A stretch of 64,000 bases of DNA from DATFWC01 sp045801465 (lineage in GTDB: Bacteria > Pseudomonadota > Alphaproteobacteria > Rhizobiales > Xanthobacteraceae): positions 12,507 to 76,506 of the forward strand of contig JBJMSU010000234.1 of the NCBI GenBank assembly GCA_045801465.1, given 5' to 3'. The position numbers were made by a program, and so were the translations under genes. Position 1 is the first letter of the stretch. The number at the start of each line of letters is the position of its first letter. Under the pieces are notes generated by a model. The model was not told where the DNA came from. It was given only the letters and a program-made list of their open reading frames with translations, and did not search any database. Shown one piece after another: positions 56,772 to 64,000 of this stretch.

Positions 56772-57692
56772 ATGAGCATGGAAACCAACAGCCTGTCGCA
56801 GGAGGAAGCCATGCTCTCACCCGATCGCGCGGTCGACCTTTCCGCGCTGTCCACGGCCGCAACCGACTACGATATCGTCCGCCGCGCCATCGCCCATATC
56901 CGCGGGCACTGGCGGGCGCAGCCGGAGGTCGAGGAGGTCGCCGAAGCAGCCGGCGTGACGGTCACCGAGCTGCACCATCTGTTTCGCCGCTGGGCCGGCC
57001 TCACGCCCAAGGCCTTTCTTCAGGCGCTCACGCTCGACCATGCGCGGCGCCTGCTGCGGGATTCGGCGAGCGTGCTCGACGCCAGCTACGAGGTTGGACT
57101 GTCCGGTCCGGGGCGGCTGCACGACCTCTTCGTCACCCACGAGGCGATGTCGCCGGGCGAATGGAAATCCGGCGGCGAAGGCTTGACGCTCCACTACGGC
57201 TTTCATCCCTCGCCGTTCGGCACCGCGCTGGTAATGGCGAGCGAGCGCGGCCTCGCGGGTCTTGCCTTCGCCGACGCCGGCGAGGAGCAAGCCGCCTTTG
57301 CCGACATGAGCGGCCGCTGGCCGAAGGCGACTTATGTCGAGGACAACGAGCGCACCGCGCCGCTGGCGCAGCGCATCTTCGATGCGAAACTGTGGCGGCC
57401 CGACCGCCCGTTGCGCGTGGTGCTGATCGGCACCGACTTCGAGGTGCGCGTCTGGGACGCCTTGCTCAAGGTCCCGTTCGGCCGCCTGACGACGTATTCG
57501 GAACTCGCCAGCAAGGTGTGCAGCCCGGCCGCCGCCCGCGCGGTCGGCGCCGCGGTCGGCAAGAACCCGGTGTGCTTCGTGGTGCCGTGCCATCGCGTCA
57601 TCGGCAAGAGCGGCGATCTCACCGGTTACCACTGGGGCCTCACGCGCAAGCGCGCGATCCTCGGATGGGAAGCCGGACGCATGGCGGCGTGA
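56772..57692 (+). CDS. AraC-type HTH fused to O6-methylguanine-DNA methyltransferase (Ada-like, no sensor domain)
   Basis: A 306-aa protein. Residues about 40-130 are an AraC double HTH (VEEVAEAAGVTVTELHHLFR); residues about 140-300 are a suicide methyltransferase with the acceptor Cys273 in FVVPCHRVIGKSG. E. coli Ada has an extra N-terminal zinc domain with Cys38 that senses methyl phosphotriesters; it is absent here, so this protein cannot be switched on in the Ada way. It repairs O6-methylguanine and may regulate genes by some other signal. Confidence 0.92.
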   Translation: MSMETNSLSQEEAMLSPDRAVDLSALSTAATDYDIVRRAIAHIRGHWRAQPEVEEVAEAAGVTVTELHHLFRRWAGLTPKAFLQALTLDHARRLLRDSASVLDASYEVGLSGPGRLHDLFVTHEAMSPGEWKSGGEGLTLHYGFHPSPFGTALVMASERGLAGLAFADAGEEQAAFADMSGRWPKATYVEDNERTAPLAQRIFDAKLWRPDRPLRVVLIGTDFEVRVWDALLKVPFGRLTTYSELASKVCSPAAARAVGAAVGKNPVCFVVPCHRVIGKSGDLTGYHWGLTRKRAILGWEAGRMAA

Positions 57693-57709
57693 CACGGGCC
57701 GCGCCTTAG

Positions 57710-57757
57710 GTGGGCGAAGGCGCGCTTCTTCTGCGCGCTGTGCCCACGCTTTTTTTT
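57710..57757 (+). terminator. Intrinsic terminator of the AraC-OGT gene
   Basis: The stem GTGGGC/GCCCAC encloses a second stem GCGCGC/GCGCGC with a TTCTTCT loop, and a run of eight T follows (57750-57757). It is 18 nt after the stop codon and is the clearest intrinsic terminator in the window. Confidence 0.8.
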
Positions 57758-57851
57758 CCGGGACGTGATCCGGGTGGACACGGCGCGTTGTGACTTCATC
57801 ATTTCTTGATAGAGCGCCGTGGCGCGCCTCTGCCCATCCTGCAGCGCGCGT

Positions 57852-58475
57852 TCACGCCGCCAGATCCATCCGCTCCGCCACCGTCGAATCGGCATTGAGG
57901 CGGTAGATCATCGGCACGCCGGTGCCGAGCTCGCGCTTGACGATCTGTTCCGGCGATAGACGGTCGAGCACCATCACCAGCGCGCGCAACGAATTGCCGT
58001 GCGCGGAGACCAGCACCCGCTCGCCACGCAGCACGCGCGGCAGGATTTCCTGGATGTAGTACGGCAGCACGCGCGCGGCGGTGTCCTTGAGGCTTTCGCC
58101 GCCGGGCGGCGCGATATCGTAGGAGCGCCTCCAGACGTGGACCTGCTCCGCACCCCACTTCTTGCGCGCGTCGTCCTTGTTGAGGCCGGCGAGGTCGCCA
58201 TAGTCGCGCTCGTTGAGCGCCTGGTCGGCGAACACCGGGATCGTCTTCTGGCCGAGCTCCTCGAGCATGATGTCGAGGGTGCGCTGGGCGCGTTTGAGCA
58301 CCGACGTGAAGGCCACGTCGAACTTCAGGCCTTGCGCCTTCAGCTTGCGGCCGGCGGCGCGCGCCTCGGCAACGCCGCCCTCGGAGAGATCGACGTCGCG
58401 CCAGCCGGTGAACAGATTCTTCTTGTTCCACTCGCTCTCACCGTGGCGCACCAGCACGAGAAGGTGGTCGGTCAT
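57852..58475 (-). CDS. gpmA: 2,3-bisphosphoglycerate-dependent phosphoglycerate mutase
   Basis: A 207-aa histidine phosphatase fold enzyme interconverting 3- and 2-phosphoglycerate. The phosphohistidine is His11 in [26 protein letters not shown] and the second catalytic [12 protein letters not shown] are present. This shorter alphaproteobacterial version (206-210 aa) is normal. It follows dapB by 27 nt. Confidence 0.94.
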   Translation of the reverse strand: MTDHLLVLVRHGESEWNKKNLFTGWRDVDLSEGGVAEARAAGRKLKAQGLKFDVAFTSVLKRAQRTLDIMLEELGQKTIPVFADQALNERDYGDLAGLNKDDARKKWGAEQVHVWRRSYDIAPPGGESLKDTAARVLPYYIQEILPRVLRGERVLVSAHGNSLRALVMVLDRLSPEQIVKRELGTGVPMIYRLNADSTVAERMDLAA

Positions 58476-58502
58476 GGCTCAAGTCCTCAGAAGGTCGGAG
58501 TT

Positions 58503-59318
58503 TTAGAAGTTGGAAAGCCCCAGCACATCCGCCATCGAATAGAGGCCGGGCTTCTGGCCGCGCGTCCACAGCGCCGCCTTGAGCGCGCCGCGCGCGAAGA
58601 TCACGCGGTCTTCGGCTTTGTGTACGAGCTCGATGCGCTCGGCGGTCCCGGCGAAGATCACGCTGTGCTCGCCCACCACGGTGCCGCCGCGCAAGGCCGC
58701 AAAACCGATGTCGCCGCGCTGGCGCGCGCCGGTGTGGCCGTCGCGGCTGCGCACCGAATGCTGGTCGAGATCGAGCCCACGTCCCTCTGCCGCCGCGCGG
58801 CCCAGCAGCAGCGCCGTGCCGGACGGTGCGTCGACTTTCTTGTTGTGGTGCATCTCCAGGATCTCGATGTCGAAATCATCGTCGAGCGCCTTGGCGACGC
58901 GCCGGGCGAGCGCGGCGACGAGATTGACGCCAAGGCTCATGTTGCCGGACTTGACGATGATGGCGCGCCGTGCGGCGTCCTTGATCTTCGCCTCGTCGCT
59001 CGCCGACAGGCCGGTGGTCCCGATGATGTGGGCGATGTTGGTTTCTGCCGCCAGCGCGGCGAGCGCCGTGGTTGCGGCCGGTGCAGTGAAATCGATGATG
59101 GCGTCGGCCGCGATGGTCAACGGCTTCACCTCGCTCACCAGCGGCACGCGATTGGCAGGAAGGCCGGCGAGCACGCCGGAATCCTCGCCGATCAAGGGAG
59201 AGCCTGCGGCCTCGGTAGCGCCGGCGAGCACGAGGCCGGGCGTCTCGGCAATGGCGCGCACGAGGGTGCGGCCCATGCGGCCGCCGGCACCCGCCACGAT
59301 CAGCCGCATGTCGGACAT
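58503..59318 (-). CDS. dapB: 4-hydroxy-tetrahydrodipicolinate reductase
   Basis: A 271-aa NAD(P)H reductase of lysine and diaminopimelate synthesis. The Rossmann motif is [16 protein letters not shown]; the signature [20 protein letters not shown] carries the catalytic His and Lys. The start MSDMRLIV at 59318 is the conserved one. It is the third gene of the FMN reductase-pyrF-dapB-gpmA run. Confidence 0.96.
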   Translation of the reverse strand: MSDMRLIVAGAGGRMGRTLVRAIAETPGLVLAGATEAAGSPLIGEDSGVLAGLPANRVPLVSEVKPLTIAADAIIDFTAPAATTALAALAAETNIAHIIGTTGLSASDEAKIKDAARRAIIVKSGNMSLGVNLVAALARRVAKALDDDFDIEILEMHHNKKVDAPSGTALLLGRAAAEGRGLDLDQHSVRSRDGHTGARQRGDIGFAALRGGTVVGEHSVIFAGTAERIELVHKAEDRVIFARGALKAALWTRGQKPGLYSMADVLGLSNF

Positions 59319-59403
59319 GGAATCAGGCCTCCGCGGATGGCGCCGGTATAGCGGACGGCCTGGAGGCAAGGAAAGATGAGCAGAAGCCCTCGTGGCGACG
59401 TCG

Positions 59404-60120
59404 TCACGCCTGCGCAGCGGCGGCGATCTCCTCCACGATGGCATTGGCGGCGGCCCGCGGATTGCCAGCCTGCACAATGGGCCGGCCCACGACGAGGTAG
59501 TCCGCGCCCGCGGCGATCGCTTCGCCCGGCGTCGTCACCCGCTTTTGATCGCCACGCGCGCCGCCGGCCGGCCGGATGCCGGGCGTGACCAGGCACATGT
59601 CGGAACCGACGATGCGGCGCAACGGTGCCGCCTCCTCGGCCGAGCAGACGAGCCCGTCGACGCCGATGTCGTGCGCAAGCGCCGCGCGCTCGGCAACCAG
59701 TTGCTCGACACTCACGCCGTAACCAGCCTCGGCCAGATCCGCGTCGGCGTAGGACGTGAGCACGGTGACCGCCAGGATGCCGAGTTCGGAGCCCGCCTTT
59801 GCCTCCATTGCCGCCCGCATCGTCTGCGGATAGGCATGCACGGTGAGGAAGGTGACGCCCATCCGCGCGACGTTCTCGACCCCGCGCGCAACCGTATTGC
59901 CGATGTCGTGCAGTTTCATGTCGAGGAAGACCCGCTTGCCGGCGTTGGCCAGCGCGGAGGCCAGTGGCAGGCCGCGGTCGAAGGCGAGCTGATAGCCGAT
60001 CTTGTAGAAGCTGACCGTATCGCCGAGCGTCTCGATGATGGCCTCGGCGTCACGCACCGCGGGAAGATCGAGGGCGACGATCAGCCGATCGCGCGGTTGC
60101 AAGGGCATGGACCTGCTCAC
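59404..60120 (-). CDS. pyrF: Orotidine 5'-phosphate decarboxylase
   Basis: A 238-aa TIM barrel that makes [11 protein letters not shown] and the catalytic [17 protein letters not shown] (Asp-Lys-Asp) are present, followed by the phosphate loop [15 protein letters not shown] 60120 overlaps the preceding stop as GTGA; ATG 60108 is an alternative with a weak AGG site. Confidence 0.96.
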   Translation of the reverse strand: MSRSMPLQPRDRLIVALDLPAVRDAEAIIETLGDTVSFYKIGYQLAFDRGLPLASALANAGKRVFLDMKLHDIGNTVARGVENVARMGVTFLTVHAYPQTMRAAMEAKAGSELGILAVTVLTSYADADLAEAGYGVSVEQLVAERAALAHDIGVDGLVCSAEEAAPLRRIVGSDMCLVTPGIRPAGGARGDQKRVTTPGEAIAAGADYLVVGRPIVQAGNPRAAANAIVEEIAAAAQA

Positions 60121-60698
60121 GCAAATTCTCGCGCCATCTCGACGAGCCGGCTTACCGCCGCGGCCAGAAGCCGCGCGCTCCGCTCGTCCTTGAGGTTGTC
60201 GGCCTCATCGAATGCCTGGCCGGCCTCCCGCACCGCCACCTGCTCGGGGATCACAAGCGCCCCGCAGCCGAGCTCGAGCATCTGACGCAACACCATCAGC
60301 GACCGCATGCCGCCATAGGTCCCGTTGGAGGCAGCGCCGAGCGCGAAGACGCGATTCTTGTACGCGGCGAGCGGCGGTTCCTTGCCTTCGCGCACGCGCG
60401 AGACCCAATCCAGCGTATTCTTGAGCAGCGGCGAGATCGACGCGTTGTATTCCGGGCTCGCGATGAAGATACCGTGCTGCATGCACATGAGCTTTTTCAG
60501 CTTAACGGCATTCTCGGGCGGTCCGGACGCTGCCTCCAGATTGCCGTCATAGAGCGGCATCGGGTACTCGGCGAGCGAGATCAGCGTCACGTCGGCTTGT
60601 GCGAGCGCCAGCTCCTTCGCCGCCACTGCCGCCAATCGTGCGTTGAACGAGCCGATGCGGATGGAGCCGGGAAACACGAGGATCCTTGGCGCGATCAT
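60117..60698 (-). CDS. NADPH-dependent FMN reductase-like flavoprotein
   Basis: A 193-aa flavodoxin-fold protein. The FMN loop is [18 protein letters not shown], and [19 protein letters not shown] is the family signature (ArsH/ChrR/SsuE-like). It reduces quinones, azo dyes or chromate in relatives. It is coupled to pyrF by a 4-nt overlap. The physiological substrate is unknown. Confidence 0.9.
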   Translation of the reverse strand: MIAPRILVFPGSIRIGSFNARLAAVAAKELALAQADVTLISLAEYPMPLYDGNLEAASGPPENAVKLKKLMCMQHGIFIASPEYNASISPLLKNTLDWVSRVREGKEPPLAAYKNRVFALGAASNGTYGGMRSLMVLRQMLELGCGALVIPEQVAVREAGQAFDEADNLKDERSARLLAAAVSRLVEMAREFA

Positions 60699-60750
60699 GG
60701 CGGCGCTAGATCATGTCCCGTTCCGTCAGCAATCGGGACAGGCGCGAAAT

Positions 60751-61398
60751 TCACGAACTGACCGGACGCCGGTAGACCCACACGCGCGCCGGCGGCATGT
60801 TCTTCCAGATCCGTTCCGAAGCCTCGGCGCGCACGCCGGCGAGCTTCTTGGGGATCGGCGGCACCACCGCGTAGGTGAACTGCACGAACGGAGCGCCCGG
60901 CCGCAGAAGCTCGAGCGCATCACGCAACAGCCGCAGCCGCTGCCGCATCGGCTTGGTGACGAGCGGCAGGCCGGACACGATGGCGGCGGCCGGCTGCTGC
61001 AGAAGCGCGCCGAGCAACCGGCGTAATCCGTAGGCATCACCTTGCACGACGGTGGCGGCCGGAAACCGCGCCCGCAGCAGCTGACAGAAGGTCGGATTGA
61101 ATTCGACCAGGACCAGTCGCTCCGGCTCGATTCCTTCAGCCACCAAGGCTTCCGTCACCGGCCCGGTCCCGGGCCCGAGCTCGACCACCGGCCCACTCAA
61201 GAGGGGATTGACATAACGCGCCATGGTGCGCGCCAGCACGCGCCCGGACGGCGTGACGGCACCGGTCGACAACGGCCGTTCGAGCCACGAGCGAATGAAT
61301 CGCACTTCGTCGTCGAGACGAATGCCGTTCTTCTGCTCGAACAGTCGAATCTTCTTTTCGATCGTCCGTTCGAGGTGCTGAAATGCATCTAAAGGCAT
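60751..61398 (-). CDS. pmtA: PmtA-like phospholipid N-methyltransferase
   Basis: A 215-aa SAM methyltransferase. The SAM motif is GPVVELGPGTGPVTEALV, and the remainder (LVLVEFNPTFCQLLRARFP, IVSGLPLVTKPMRQRLRLL) matches the Rhodobacter/rhizobial PmtA branch that methylates phosphatidylethanolamine towards phosphatidylcholine. It lies between dnaJ and the flavoprotein gene. The start at 61398 (MPLDAFQHL) is chosen; the longer frame is unsupported. An rRNA-type methyltransferase is the main alternative. Confidence 0.8.
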   Translation of the reverse strand: MPLDAFQHLERTIEKKIRLFEQKNGIRLDDEVRFIRSWLERPLSTGAVTPSGRVLARTMARYVNPLLSGPVVELGPGTGPVTEALVAEGIEPERLVLVEFNPTFCQLLRARFPAATVVQGDAYGLRRLLGALLQQPAAAIVSGLPLVTKPMRQRLRLLRDALELLRPGAPFVQFTYAVVPPIPKKLAGVRAEASERIWKNMPPARVWVYRRPVSS

Positions 61399-61482
61399 TG
61401 GATGGCACGCGACGAAAGATTGTCGATTGTGATGCCTCAACGGGTAAAGCCCCGGGCGGCAGGGGTCAAGGGTCAACTCCGC

Positions 61483-62622
61483 TCACGCAGAGCCGGTTCG
61501 GCTCCCAAGGGCGTCGAAGAAGTCCTTCACGCGCGCGAAGAAACCGGAGGATTCGGGCTGCGTCTCATGCGAGGACATCTTCTCGAATTCCATTAACAGA
61601 TCCTTCTGCCGCTTGGTCAGCTTCTGCGGCGTCTCGACGACGACCTGCACGTACATGTCGCCTACCTGCTTCGAGCGGAGCACCGGCATGCCCTTGCCCT
61701 GCAGGCGGAAGCGCCGTCCCGACTGAGTCCCTTCGGGCACCTTCACCTTGGTCTTGCCGCCATCGATGGTGGGCACATCGAACGAGCCGCCGAGCGCCGC
61801 CGCCACCATCGAGATCGGCACCCGGCAATGCAGATCGGCGCCGTCGCGCTGGAAGAACTGGTGCGATTCGATGGACAGGAAGATATAGAGATCGCCCGCC
61901 GGGCCCCCGCGCACACCCGCTTCGCCTTCGCCGGCAAGCCGGATGCGCGTGCCGTCCTCCACGCCCGCGGGAATGTTGACGGAGAGCGTACGCTCGCGCG
62001 TCACGCGTCCCGAGCCGGAGCAGTTGGGGCACGGATCTTCGATCACCTGACCGCGGCCCTGGCAAGCCGGGCACGTGCGTTCGAGCGTAAAGAACCCTTG
62101 CGCATGCCGGATCCTGCCCTGACCGCCGCACGTCGGGCACGCGCGCGGCCGTGTGCCGGCCTTGGCGCCGCTGCCGGAGCAGGCTTCGCAGGTGACGGGG
62201 GTCGGGATGCGAATCTGCGCGGTCTTGCCGGCGAACGCCTCTTCGAGGCTGACCTCCATGTTGTAGCGCAGGTCGGCTCCGCGCTCGCGTGCCGAGCCGC
62301 GGCTGCGCCGGCCACCCATGCCGAACAGATCGTCGAAAATGTCGGCGAAGGTGGAGGCAAAGTCGGAGCCGAAGCCGTGACCGCCGGCCCCTCCATGCTC
62401 GAAGGCCGCATGGCCGAAGCGGTCATAGGCGGCGCGCTTGTCGCCATCCTTGAGGACGTCGTAGGCCTCGTTAAGCTCCTTGAAGCGGTGCTCGCACTCC
62501 TTGTCGCCCGGATTGCGATCGGGATGGTGCTGCATGGCGAGCTTGCGGAACGCCGCCTTGAGCTCCGCCTCGGTCGCGGTACGCGCCACGCCCAGGACTT
62601 CATAGTAGTCGCGCTTCGCCAT
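61483..62622 (-). CDS. dnaJ: Chaperone DnaJ
   Basis: A 379-aa type I Hsp40. The J domain has HPD in [11 protein letters not shown], a Gly/Phe-rich region follows, then four zinc motifs ([43 protein letters not shown]). It delivers clients to DnaK and stimulates its ATPase. The gene follows dnaK after 148 nt, as in most bacteria. Confidence 0.98.
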   Translation of the reverse strand: MAKRDYYEVLGVARTATEAELKAAFRKLAMQHHPDRNPGDKECEHRFKELNEAYDVLKDGDKRAAYDRFGHAAFEHGGAGGHGFGSDFASTFADIFDDLFGMGGRRSRGSARERGADLRYNMEVSLEEAFAGKTAQIRIPTPVTCEACSGSGAKAGTRPRACPTCGGQGRIRHAQGFFTLERTCPACQGRGQVIEDPCPNCSGSGRVTRERTLSVNIPAGVEDGTRIRLAGEGEAGVRGGPAGDLYIFLSIESHQFFQRDGADLHCRVPISMVAAALGGSFDVPTIDGGKTKVKVPEGTQSGRRFRLQGKGMPVLRSKQVGDMYVQVVVETPQKLTKRQKDLLMEFEKMSSHETQPESSGFFARVKDFFDALGSRTGSA

Positions 62623-62770
62623 GATCAGCGCGCCCCCTCCTGCAGCGCCGTCGCGATATTGCCCGCAGTCTTTCCGGTCATGTGAGCGCCCTCACCGCCA
62701 AGCAAAACCCGGCGCGACCCGGCGCCGGGTTTGGTTGAGCCATCACGATGCGACGGCCAACGCTGTCGGC

Positions 62771-64000
<1,230 letters not shown>

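Overview
The window is high-GC chromosomal DNA of an alphaproteobacterium in the Rhizobiales (Hyphomicrobiales), closest in flavour to the Bradyrhizobium / Rhodopseudomonas / Xanthobacteraceae group. The basis is gene content and order: divL-like kinase, tsaE fusion, murU, addB, addA, trxA; aroA-cmk-rpsA-sppA-ihfB-lapA with trpBA-accD-folC; fur-rimI-tsaB-nfu-usp-trpS; and dnaK-dnaJ to dapB-gpmA-nth. An AccD without its zinc ribbon, a class II AroA and palindromic intergenic repeats typical of this group also fit. This placement is inference; no database search was possible.

Layout. 1-5.5 kb: a DivL-like pseudokinase with Tyr at the phospho-acceptor position, translationally coupled to a TsaE/AmgK-like fusion, then MurU (t6A synthesis and cell-wall sugar recycling), then a vapBC module followed by a broken second copy of the murU 3' end. 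5.7-6.5 kb: a second toxin-antitoxin (TA) locus with a frameshifted BrnT toxin and an intact HTH antitoxin. 6.5-15.1 kb (+): addB, addA, trxA, an ATP-dependent DNA ligase and a small membrane protein. 15.2-26.1 kb (-): folC, accD, trpA, trpB, a hepT/mntA-like pair in the slot usually held by trpF, lapA, ihfB, sppA, rpsA, cmk, aroA. 26.3-31.2 kb is accessory: an FYDLN acid protein, tRNA-Ala(GGC), a GIY-YIG gene bracketed by REP-like repeats, an M15-like peptidase, a mandelate-racemase-like enzyme, a small RHH protein and a Bug/TctC binding protein. 31.2-35.3 kb (-): fur/mur, rimI, tsaB, nfu, usp, trpS. 35.3-42.1 kb: palindromic repeats, adenosine kinase, two membrane-anchored proteins of unknown function, an MBL hydrolase, pobA and an alpha/beta hydrolase. 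42.3-51.6 kb (+): a glycosyltransferase, infC (ATT start), an MHYT-PAS hybrid kinase lodged inside the usual infC-rpmI-rplT cluster, rpmI, rplT, pheS, pheT. 51.6-52.2 kb (-): a RelE/XRE TA pair. 52.2-57.7 kb: a Dph6-type PP-loop enzyme, a Tat-exported amine oxidase, an EI24 protein, nth, DUF2244 and an AraC-OGT fusion. 57.8-64 kb (-): gpmA, dapB, pyrF, an FMN reductase, a PmtA-like methyltransferase, dnaJ, and dnaK running off the right edge.

Most of the window is housekeeping, and I do not see a clear new multi-gene system. The unusual material is the set of four TA loci placed at the seams of conserved operons. Three of them share a compact promoter with a palindromic operator and little or no 5' leader, one sits beside a duplicated gene tail, and one replaces trpF. 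Other points of interest are the Tyr-kinase, a paired palindrome at 36.7 kb, the repeat-bracketed GIY-YIG gene and a mandelate-racemase-like enzyme with an altered catalytic base.
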